10,023 nucleotides of DNA, taken from an uncultured Mycoplasmatota bacterium (GTDB taxonomy: Bacteria; Bacillota_I; Bacilli_A; RF39; UBA660). Positions within the stretch are counted from its first letter, which is position 1. Each line of letters opens with the position of its first letter. The DNA lies in the NCBI GenBank assembly GCA_946491675.1, contig CAMLYN010000029.1, positions 1 to 10,023 on the forward strand, read 5' to 3'. Under the pieces are notes generated by a model. It was not told where the DNA came from. It was given only the letters and a program-made list of their open reading frames with translations, and did not search any database. This document shows, piece after piece, positions 1-6,526 of this stretch. A program made the position numbers and the translations under genes.

Positions 1-1
1 A

Positions 2-859
2 TCAATAAAAGAAGAAATAAATTACTATACGGTAACTTTTGATTCTAATGGTGGTACTAATATTGACAGCGTTGTTGTAAAAGAAAATGATGTCATTATA
101 GAACCAACTATTCCAGAAAAAGAAGGTTATACTTTTGAATATTGGGAGTTAGATGAAAAGCAATATGATTTCAATACTAAAGTAACTTCTGAAATAACCT
201 TGATAGCTAAATGGCAGGAAGTTGAAGAAGAACAAGATGATAATCAAATTACTGATCAAAATGATAATCAATTAACAAATAATCAATCTTCAAGTAATAC
301 AAATGGTAATAAAACAGGTGTTATTAATTTAAACGATGACATTAGTGTTACCTTGTATCATATTGATACAGGCGATCCTTCTTGTTTTTTCTATATGCAT
401 GCTACAAATTTAGAGAGTGTTTTTCCAAATGCTGAAATTATTAAAAACAATAATGGAATATCAGATGCCAACTATTCGCCATTTGAAGATATTTATGCTC
501 TTGAAACAGAAATCTCTGATGAGGATATTACAAATAATCTTGATTCGATAAAATTTAATACTACTAAAGAAAACAAGCTAAAAAACACCTTTGAAAAATA
601 TAAGAATAGTAAGTATAGTGGTATTTCTAATATTACTTATAGTATTAAAAATCATCGTATCAGTTTTTCATATGATTATATATTCTTTAATGGACTTGAT
701 GTTGAATCAGATGGTATGAAAGCCAATGAAGAAATTCAAGAAATACTAACTGGTTCAACTTTATTTAGAGGTCCTTGTGGGGGATATGATACTTATAGTA
801 ATGCTGTTTTAACTGAAGAATTATGTGATGAATATAATTTAAAATGTGATAGATGGTAA
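2..859 (+). CDS. Surface protein with InlB-type repeat, 5' end outside window (partial)
   Basis: The reading frame is open from base 2, so the gene starts before the window; the TTG at 200 lies inside a domain and is not the start. 285 residues are visible. Residues about 8-72 form a Listeria-Bacteroides (InlB B / Flg_new) beta-grasp repeat: it opens with YTVTFDSNGG, has the EGYTFEYW core and ends in LIAKWQ. Such repeats occur in secreted or surface-bound proteins. Next comes a low-complexity Asn/Gln/Asp/Ser linker (about 73-105), then a C-terminal region of about 180 residues that I do not recognise, with cysteines at 128, 259, 275 and 282 (three near the end, in GPCGGY, ELCDEY and KCDRW). 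There is no LPXTG motif or C-terminal membrane segment, so any anchor must lie in the missing N-terminal part. The next gene starts 12 bases downstream and is probably co-transcribed. The repeat family is well supported; the protein's function is unknown. Confidence 0.85.
   Translation, partial: SIKEEINYYTVTFDSNGGTNIDSVVVKENDVIIEPTIPEKEGYTFEYWELDEKQYDFNTKVTSEITLIAKWQEVEEEQDDNQITDQNDNQLTNNQSSSNTNGNKTGVINLNDDISVTLYHIDTGDPSCFFYMHATNLESVFPNAEIIKNNNGISDANYSPFEDIYALETEISDEDITNNLDSIKFNTTKENKLKNTFEKYKNSKYSGISNITYSIKNHRISFSYDYIFFNGLDVESDGMKANEEIQEILTGSTLFRGPCGGYDTYSNAVLTEELCDEYNLKCDRW
236..283 (+). repeat. Two 24-base in-frame tandem units in the linker
   Basis: Two imperfect 24-base units (236-259 and 260-283) encode DDNQITDQ and NDNQLTNN. 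They form the spacer between the InlB-type repeat and the C-terminal domain. Both keep the reading frame, so unit gain or loss would only change linker length. The copies have diverged, so this looks old rather than actively slipping. Confidence 0.55.
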
Positions 860-871
860 AGGATAATAAGT

Positions 872-1789
872 ATGCGAAAATTTAATTTATTATTTATAAT
901 TTTAATGTTACTATTTGTTCCCAATGTCTATGCTGCCACTAATCCTTATGGTAAATATCAAGAACTTTATAATGTAAAAACTGTAAGATGTACTTGGTAT
1001 GCTTGGCAACAAGCTTATGAAAATACTGGAGTTGCTTTGCCAGGATGGGATAATGCTCAAACTTGGTATAACAGTGCGAAACAAGCAGGTTATTCAGTTG
1101 GAAGAGAAGCAAGAACAAATTCAATAGCAGTATGGTCTTCGATCGATGGATATGGTCATGTTGGTTATGTTGTCTCAGTAGAAGGAGATTATATGACAAC
1201 CAATGAAGGTGGAATGGTTACTGAAGAAAATGAAGGAATAATAAATGGAATTAAAAGATCTGTAACTAGTAGTAACCTAATCGGTTTTATCTATTTAGAT
1301 GATGCTCCTAAAACTCCTACTAGTTCTAACGATACAAGTTCAAATAAACAACCAAATGTCGATGAAGTTGTAGATGTTGAAGAAGAAAAATCAAGTAATA
1401 ATTATTTAAGTGAATTAACTATTGATATCGAAAACTTTAGTTTTGATAGAAATATGACAGAATATACATTGGTAGTTGATAATGATACCCAAATTATAAC
1501 TATCAATGCTACAGCGGAAGATGAAAATGCACAAGTTATAGGTACTGGGCAGAAAGCTTTAAAAGTAGGGGAAAATAAATATACAATAACTGTAATGGCA
1601 GAAGATGAAACGAAAAGAGAATATAATATAGTTATTACAAGAAAAGAGAAGGAAACAATTGATAATAATGACGAACAAATAGAAATTGTTAGTGAAAAGG
1701 ATAATATAAATATCTATATCATCTTTTCTTGTTTGATTTTAAGTTTAATAATTATTTTATTGATAAATAAGACAAAATTACTAAAGTAG
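872..1789 (+). CDS. Secreted CHAP-domain peptidoglycan hydrolase, membrane-anchored
   Basis: This 305-residue protein is probably an exported cell-wall amidase or endopeptidase. Residues 1-21 are a signal peptide (charged MRK, hydrophobic core, VYA cleavage site). The CHAP domain (about 25-142) shows the expected cysteine in VRCTWYAW (Cys40), the histidine in GYGHVGYV (His96) and a polar third position in TTNEGG (Asn111 or Glu112). A Ser/Asn/Glu-rich linker (145-176) leads to a cadherin-like beta-sandwich domain (about 178-258), with the typical YLSELTI opening and the YTLVV and YNIVITR strands. Residues about 280-299 are a membrane segment followed by a Lys-containing tail (KTKLLK), so the enzyme is likely held on the outer face of the membrane; there is no LPXTG sorting signal. 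The ATG is preceded by AAAGGA overlapping the stop codon of the upstream gene, 8 bases away. The cleaved bond is not determinable; CHAP enzymes act either on the amide to muramic acid or within the peptide bridge. Confidence 0.88.
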   Translation: MRKFNLLFIILMLLFVPNVYAATNPYGKYQELYNVKTVRCTWYAWQQAYENTGVALPGWDNAQTWYNSAKQAGYSVGREARTNSIAVWSSIDGYGHVGYVVSVEGDYMTTNEGGMVTEENEGIINGIKRSVTSSNLIGFIYLDDAPKTPTSSNDTSSNKQPNVDEVVDVEEEKSSNNYLSELTIDIENFSFDRNMTEYTLVVDNDTQIITINATAEDENAQVIGTGQKALKVGENKYTITVMAEDETKREYNIVITRKEKETIDNNDEQIEIVSEKDNINIYIIFSCLILSLIIILLINKTKLLK

Positions 1790-1797
1790 TCTTTTTT
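1769..1797 (+). terminator. Weak possible terminator after the CHAP gene
   Basis: A bulged hairpin can be drawn: AAGAC (1769-1773) pairs with GTCTT (1789-1793) and TAC (1779-1781) with GTA (1786-1788), with five unpaired bases on the left arm. A run of six T follows from 1792. The stem is short and AT-rich and covers the stop codon, so termination may be partial and some read-through into the helicase operon is possible. Confidence 0.3.
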
Positions 1798-1809
1798 CTT
1801 TGAATTAAA

Positions 1810-1820
1810 TATGATAAAAT
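1810..1820 (+). promoter_or_regulatory. Candidate -10 region of the snf2-murI-mutM operon
   Basis: The only gap before the helicase gene contains TATGAT (1810-1815, 5 of 6 to TATAAT) overlapping TGATAAAAT, an extended -10 arrangement (TG-n-TAAAAT, 1812-1820). No convincing -35 is present; the best-spaced hexamer for TATGAT is TAGTCT at 1787-1792 (3 of 6). Initiation would fall near 1822-1827, leaving a leader of fewer than 20 bases. In such AT-rich DNA a chance match is possible. Confidence 0.4.
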
Positions 1821-1828
1821 AATTTAGT

Positions 1829-1833
1829 GGTGA
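1829..1833 (+). promoter_or_regulatory. Ribosome binding site fixing the helicase start at 1839
   Basis: GGTGA (within AGGAGGTGA, the full complement of the 16S tail) lies 5 bases before the ATG at 1839. The in-frame GTG codons at 1827 and 1830 are part of, or abut, this site and have no ribosome binding site of their own upstream. ftsY uses the same motif (AAAGGTGA, 8276-8283). Confidence 0.65.
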
Positions 1834-1838
1834 AAACT

Positions 1839-4800
1839 ATGGTTGATCTTAATAGACTAAAAATATTAAATAAAAACGATATTTCAAAAGGAATTGCTTA
1901 TAGCAAGGGCAGTATTAAACCAACTCGTATTATTAAATATGACGATAATGAAAAAATTTATCATTTTAAGGTTATAAGTCAAAGATATAATTATTATTAT
2001 GATGTTGAAATTGATATAAAAGATAATGAAGTTGAATATGCTAATTGTGATTGCATGCAATTTTATAAATATGATAGCTGTAAGCACATAGCAGCTTGTT
2101 TATATCACTATCATAATATTTTGTTTGAAGAAATTAATCCTAAAAAAGCTAGTTTAAATGTTTTTAATTCTTTAATCACTAGTAATAATATTAAACAACA
2201 ATTAGTCCTTGATATAAGTTTAAGTATCAATCGTAATTATTATGGTTTAGTTTTACTTGATTTAAAAATCGGTAATCAAAAAATGTATAATTTAAATAAT
2301 AAATTATCTAGTTTTTTAGATGCTTACGAAGGAAAAATAAATGAAGTTAAATTTGGTAAACAACTAATTTATAACAATGAACAATATTATTTTAATGAAG
2401 AAGATAAAAAGATAATCGAATATTTATTAATCCAAAAAAGAAATAATTATTCAGCTCATGAAATATGTAAACTATCCGATGAAGAACTAAAATCCTTCTT
2501 ACAACTTATTAAAAATAGAACTTTTACTATTTATGGTTTTGATTTATTTAATGGTATTTTGGAAGGTAATCCTTTTAAAACTAATTTAATAAAAAAAGAT
2601 AATGATTATGTTCTTAATTTTGAAAATAATATTATTAATTTAACTAATGATTATGAATATGTTATAAGTGATAATGTATGTTATCATGTACCTTTAAAAA
2701 TGGTTAAATTTTTAAATTTAATGAAAAAAAACCGTATTGAAGAATTAACTTTTGATGAAGAACAGTTAGATAATTTTAGTAAGACGGTTTTACCAACAAT
2801 TAAAGAAAATATTAAAGTTTCAGAAGAATTAAAAGATAAAATAATTATTGTCAACAAACCTGGTGTTAAGATATATATTGATTTTAAATATAATAGTATT
2901 GTCGCTAATGTTAAGTTAAATTATCAAGATAAAGAAATCGATTATTTTGACAATGTTAAAAATATTTTAAGAGATTTTACGTATGAGGAAGAAATTGTCA
3001 ATGATTTAATTAGTTATGGTTTTATAAAAGAAGATGTATTTATTATTAAACAAGTTGAAGAAATCGGTTTATTTTTAGATGAATATTTGAAACAATTATC
3101 TAATAAATATGAAGTATATACATCTGAGAAAATAAACGAAACAAAAATTAAAAAGAATGTTAATATAAAGTCAAGTTTTAGTATTGGTAAAGATAATATA
3201 ATGTCTTATCAGTTTGACTTAAGCAATATTAAAAACGAAGAATTAATTGATATCTTAGATTCATTACATAAAAAGAAAAAATATTTTCGATTAAAAAGTG
3301 GTAATTTTTTAAATTTAGAAGAAAATGGGGATTTAAAACAATTAGATGCTTTGATTGATGATTTAGAACTTACTAATAAAGATATTGCTAATGGTTATGG
3401 AATTATTCCTAAATATCGTGCTATTTATTTAGATAGTTTAAATTATAATATTATCCAAACTGATAATTTATTTAGTGAATTAATTAATAATTTTAATAAT
3501 TATAAAAATATCGATTTAAAAATTAAAGATAATATTTTAAGAGATTATCAAGTAATCGGTGTTAAATGGTTATATAATATTTATAAATGTGGTTTTGGCG
3601 GTATTTTAGCTGATGAAATGGGTTTAGGAAAAAGCATTCAATTAATTTATTTTCTTAAACAAGTATTAAAAGAAAAAGATGCTAAAATTTTGATTGTTTC
3701 TCCAACTTCGCTTATTTATAACTGGAAAGCGGAATTTGATAAATTTGGTCCAGAATTAAAATATAAAGTAATTGCTGAAAATAAAACTAAAAGAGAACAT
3801 TTATTAAAGGAAATTAATGATATAAATATTTTAATTACAACTTATGGTTTAGTAAGACAAGATTTAGACAAATATTTAAATATTAATTTTGAAATAGTCG
3901 TAATTGATGAAGCTCAAAACATTAAAAATTATAATACGCAAATGAGTAAGGCTATAAAAAAAATAAATGCTATTACCAAAATCGCTTTAACGGGAACACC
4001 TTTAGAAAATAGTGTTTTAGAGCTTTGGAGTATTTTTGATTTTATTATGCCAGGTTATTTAGCTAGCTTGAATAAATTTCAAAGTAAATATCATTTAAAA
4101 GATACAAATGAAGAACAATTAGCTAAATTAGATAATCTAAAAAAACAAATTAAACCATTTATTTTAAGAAGAATTAAGAAAAATGTTATTTTAGAATTAC
4201 CAGATAAGATTGAAAATAATATTTATATCGATATGAACGATGAACAAAAGAAATTATATGCTGCTCAAGTTAATAAAACGAATGAAGAAATTAAAGAGAT
4301 CATTGCTATTGAGGGATTTAATAAAGCCAGATTTAAGATTTTACAGTTATTAACAAGATTAAGACAAATTTGTATTGATCCTAAGATAATTTATGAAAAT
4401 TATCAATGTGGTAGTGCCAAGATAGAACAATTAGTTTCATTAACTAAAGAATATATTAGTAATGATCATAAAATCTTGTTATTTTCTAGTTATAAAATGG
4501 CTTTGGACATTGTCAATTTAGAATTTGCTAATAATAATATTTCTACTTATATGATTGACGGTAGTGTTTCGAGTAAAAAAAGAATGGAATTAGTTAATAA
4601 ATTTAATAATGATGATACTAATGTATTTTTGATTATGTTAAAAGCTGGAGGGACAGGTTTAAATTTAACGAGTGCCGATGTAGTAATCCACCTAGATTTA
4701 TGGTGGAATCCTCAAGTTGAAATGCAAGCGACTGATCGTGCTCATCGAATTGGTCAAGTTAATAATGTTGAAGTCGTTAAATTAATTTGTAAAGGAACAA

Positions 4801-4943
4801 TCGAAGAGCGTATTTTAGAATTACAAAATAAGAAAAAAATATTAAGTGATAAATTAATTGACGGCGATAATTTAGATGAAAATATTATTAGTAAATTAAC
4901 AGAACAAGATATTAAAAATCTATTATTGTTAGATAATGAATAG
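1839..4943 (+). CDS. SWIM zinc-finger SNF2-family DEAD/H-like helicase
   Basis: This 1034-residue protein is a bacterial Swi2/Snf2 ATPase, expected to translocate on double-stranded DNA and remodel protein-nucleic acid complexes. An N-terminal SWIM zinc motif is seen as Cys70-x-Cys72-x8-Cys81-x-His83. A long middle region (about 120-560) fits the bacterial SNF2-associated domain by position but has few recognisable motifs. The ATPase core follows: LADEMGLGKS (motif I, Lys598), DEAQ (motif II, 690-693), LTGTP (motif III, 717-721), then the C-terminal RecA lobe with LLFSSY, AGGTGLNLT and QATDRAHRIGQ (motif VI, 963-973). All motifs are intact. The architecture matches the ywqA-like SNF2 proteins of Bacillota. 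ATG 1839 is preferred over GTG 1827 because GGTGA lies 5 bases before it. It leads an operon: murI starts 12 bases after its stop and mutM follows. Its cellular target is unknown; pairing with mutM is compatible with a role in repair, but murI makes that weak evidence. Confidence 0.93.
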   Translation: MVDLNRLKILNKNDISKGIAYSKGSIKPTRIIKYDDNEKIYHFKVISQRYNYYYDVEIDIKDNEVEYANCDCMQFYKYDSCKHIAACLYHYHNILFEEINPKKASLNVFNSLITSNNIKQQLVLDISLSINRNYYGLVLLDLKIGNQKMYNLNNKLSSFLDAYEGKINEVKFGKQLIYNNEQYYFNEEDKKIIEYLLIQKRNNYSAHEICKLSDEELKSFLQLIKNRTFTIYGFDLFNGILEGNPFKTNLIKKDNDYVLNFENNIINLTNDYEYVISDNVCYHVPLKMVKFLNLMKKNRIEELTFDEEQLDNFSKTVLPTIKENIKVSEELKDKIIIVNKPGVKIYIDFKYNSIVANVKLNYQDKEIDYFDNVKNILRDFTYEEEIVNDLISYGFIKEDVFIIKQVEEIGLFLDEYLKQLSNKYEVYTSEKINETKIKKNVNIKSSFSIGKDNIMSYQFDLSNIKNEELIDILDSLHKKKKYFRLKSGNFLNLEENGDLKQLDALIDDLELTNKDIANGYGIIPKYRAIYLDSLNYNIIQTDNLFSELINNFNNYKNIDLKIKDNILRDYQVIGVKWLYNIYKCGFGGILADEMGLGKSIQLIYFLKQVLKEKDAKILIVSPTSLIYNWKAEFDKFGPELKYKVIAENKTKREHLLKEINDINILITTYGLVRQDLDKYLNINFEIVVIDEAQNIKNYNTQMSKAIKKINAITKIALTGTPLENSVLELWSIFDFIMPGYLASLNKFQSKYHLKDTNEEQLAKLDNLKKQIKPFILRRIKKNVILELPDKIENNIYIDMNDEQKKLYAAQVNKTNEEIKEIIAIEGFNKARFKILQLLTRLRQICIDPKIIYENYQCGSAKIEQLVSLTKEYISNDHKILLFSSYKMALDIVNLEFANNNISTYMIDGSVSSKKRMELVNKFNNDDTNVFLIMLKAGGTGLNLTSADVVIHLDLWWNPQVEMQATDRAHRIGQVNNVEVVKLICKGTIEERILELQNKKKILSDKLIDGDNLDENIISKLTEQDIKNLLLLDNE

Positions 4944-4955
4944 AAAGGACAATTT

Positions 4956-5678
4956 ATGAAAATAGGTGTGTTTGATTCAGGAATCGGTGGCTTGACGGTT
5001 TTAAAAGAATTAATAAATAAGTATCCATGTAATACATACTATTATTTTGGTGATAATATAAATATTCCTTATGGAACTAAAACAAAATATGAATTAAAAA
5101 CATTATCAAGTAAAATTATTGATTTTTTACTTACTAAAGAAGTTGATATAATTATTATTGCTTGTGGCACAATAAGTTCAAATGTTTATTTTGAATTAAA
5201 AGAAATATATGATATTCCTATTTATGATATTATTAGTCCGACAGTAGATTATTTAAATAATAGTAATTATAAAATGATAGGTGTTTTAGCCACTGAAATG
5301 ACTGTTAAAAGCCAAGTATTTAATAAAATAAATAAAGATATTTATCAAGTATCTTGCCCTAAATTAGTTCCATTAATTGAGGAAAATTTAGATTATTCAT
5401 CTACATTAGATGAATATTTAAATCAATTACCAAAAGTTGACACTATAGTTTTAGGTTGTACTCATTATCCTGTTTTTGAAGATTATTTAAATAAATTAAA
5501 TTTTAAAACAGTTAATATGGGAAAAGTATTGTGTGAAAAATTAAAAATAGAAAGTAGTAAAGAATTAAAAATAAGATTATACTTTAGTAAAGTTGATCAT
5601 GATTTAATCACTAATATCGATAAAATAATTAAACATGATTATCAGTTGGAGGAATTATGCCTGAATTACCAGAAGTAG
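4956..5678 (+). CDS. murI: Glutamate racemase, with an unusual Cys-Gly-Thr active-site motif
   Basis: MurI interconverts L- and D-glutamate in the cytoplasm and supplies D-Glu for peptidoglycan precursors. The 240-residue protein is slightly shorter than the usual 260-270. Visible signatures are the N-terminal FDSGIGGLTV (Asp7, Ser8), the PYGTKT loop (38-43), the first catalytic cysteine (Cys70) in IACGTISS, and the second (Cys168) in LGCTHYP with His170. The two cysteines act as acid and base in this two-base racemase family. The textbook motif around the first cysteine is CNT; here residue 71 is Gly instead of Asn, a position that normally contacts the substrate. The remaining active-site signatures are present, so I expect a working racemase. 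AAAGGA sits 6 bases before the ATG. The 3' end overlaps mutM by 22 bases, implying translational coupling. A broader Asp/Glu racemase role cannot be excluded. Confidence 0.92.
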   Translation: MKIGVFDSGIGGLTVLKELINKYPCNTYYYFGDNINIPYGTKTKYELKTLSSKIIDFLLTKEVDIIIIACGTISSNVYFELKEIYDIPIYDIISPTVDYLNNSNYKMIGVLATEMTVKSQVFNKINKDIYQVSCPKLVPLIEENLDYSSTLDEYLNQLPKVDTIVLGCTHYPVFEDYLNKLNFKTVNMGKVLCEKLKIESSKELKIRLYFSKVDHDLITNIDKIIKHDYQLEELCLNYQK

Positions 5679-6469
5679 AAACAGTAAAAGAAACATTAAA
5701 AAAGCAAATATTAAATCAAAAAATATTGGATGTAGTAGTAAACTATCCTAATATTATTGAAAAACCAAGTGTTCAAGAATTTATCGAAAAAATAAAAAAT
5801 CAAACAATTATTGATATTAAAAGAAGAGGAAAATGGTTATTGTTTGAATTGAATGATTATTATTTATTATCCCATTTAAGAATGGAAGGTAAGTATTATA
5901 TAAAAAAATTTGATGATGAAGTTACTCGTCATCAACATGTTATTTTTAAATTCAAAGATTTTGAATTAAGATATAACGATACTCGTAAATTTGGAAGAAT
6001 GTATTTATTGGATAAAAAAGATGCTTATAATACTAAACCATTAAATGAACTAGGATATGAACCATGGGATCATGATTTAAATATCCAATATTTAAAAGAC
6101 AAATATAAAAATAAAAAATTACCGATTAAATCAGTTTTACTAGATCAATCAATAATTGTTGGAATTGGCAATATTTATGCTGATGAAGTATTATATTTAA
6201 GTAAAATAAATCCCTATAAAAAAGCTAGTTTGTTAAATGATAAAGAATTAAATAGTATTATTGAAAACACAAAAATAGTTTTGGAAAAAGCAATTAAATT
6301 AGGAGGAACAACAATTAAAAGTTATACATCAAGTGAAGGTGTTCACGGTAGATTTCAAAATGAATTATTGGTTCATACAAAAGAAGAGTGTCCTTACTGT
6401 CATAATAAGATAGCAAAAGTGAAAATTAATGGTAGAGGAACTTATTATTGTGATAATTGTCAAAAGTAA
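5657..6469 (+). CDS. mutM: Formamidopyrimidine-DNA glycosylase (8-oxoguanine repair)
   Basis: MutM (Fpg) removes 8-oxoguanine and ring-opened purines from DNA and cuts the abasic site by beta,delta-elimination. The 270-residue length is normal for the family. The start MPELPEVET gives the catalytic N-terminal Pro (Pro2 before Met removal) and Glu3. Lys59 lies in RRGKW; the void-filling triad is Met76 (HLRMEGKY) with Arg110 and Phe112 (DTRKFG). The helix-two-turn-helix is represented by GIGNIYADEVLYLSKINP. A C-terminal zinc finger has Cys245, Cys248, Cys265 and Cys268, with the conserved Arg260 in NGRGTYYC. The HLRM segment differs slightly from the common HLGM. A strong GGAGG lies 4 bases before the ATG, inside the end of murI, so the gene is translated from the same mRNA. 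A hairpin terminator begins within its stop codon. All key residues distinguish it from the plant-type or Nei relatives. Confidence 0.96.
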   Translation: MPELPEVETVKETLKKQILNQKILDVVVNYPNIIEKPSVQEFIEKIKNQTIIDIKRRGKWLLFELNDYYLLSHLRMEGKYYIKKFDDEVTRHQHVIFKFKDFELRYNDTRKFGRMYLLDKKDAYNTKPLNELGYEPWDHDLNIQYLKDKYKNKKLPIKSVLLDQSIIVGIGNIYADEVLYLSKINPYKKASLLNDKELNSIIENTKIVLEKAIKLGGTTIKSYTSSEGVHGRFQNELLVHTKEECPYCHNKIAKVKINGRGTYYCDNCQK

Positions 6470-6494
6470 TTGTACCTAAAAGTACAATTTTTTT
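6468..6494 (+). terminator. Intrinsic terminator of the snf2-murI-mutM operon
   Basis: A perfect 8-base inverted repeat, AATTGTAC (6468-6475) and GTACAATT (6482-6489), encloses a 6-base loop and runs straight into a T tract (T at 6488-6494). The left arm includes the last two bases of the mutM stop codon. The stem has only two G-C pairs, ordinary for such an AT-rich genome. Confidence 0.8.
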
Positions 6495-6526
6495 AAAAGA
6501 AAAAGATAAAGATTAATTCTTTATCT
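6495..6526 (-). terminator. Intrinsic terminator of the RNase J gene, overlapping its last codons
   Basis: On the minus strand AGATAAAGA (6526-6518) pairs with TCTTTATCT (6512-6504), loop ATTAA, followed by TTTTCTTTT (6503-6495). The left arm encodes the final residues of RNase J and the loop contains the TAA stop. It lies directly against the mutM terminator, so the two converging units are closed by back-to-back hairpins in under 60 bases. Confidence 0.7.

Noticed and set aside
200..859. TTG at 200 as the start of the first gene
   Set aside because: The same frame is open back to base 2 and encodes the first two thirds of an InlB-type repeat; 200 lies in the last strand of that domain.
939..1199. 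Minus-strand frame across the CHAP gene
   Set aside because: It lies wholly opposite a well-supported CHAP domain and its predicted protein is low-complexity Leu/His-rich, as expected for an antisense shadow.
1827..1838. GTG at 1827 as start of the helicase
   Set aside because: This sequence is itself the GGTGA ribosome binding site for ATG 1839, and nothing suitable lies upstream of the GTG.
1884..2087. Minus-strand frame across the helicase N-terminus
   Set aside because: It is an Ile/Phe-rich shadow of AT-rich coding sequence that includes the SWIM motif on the other strand.
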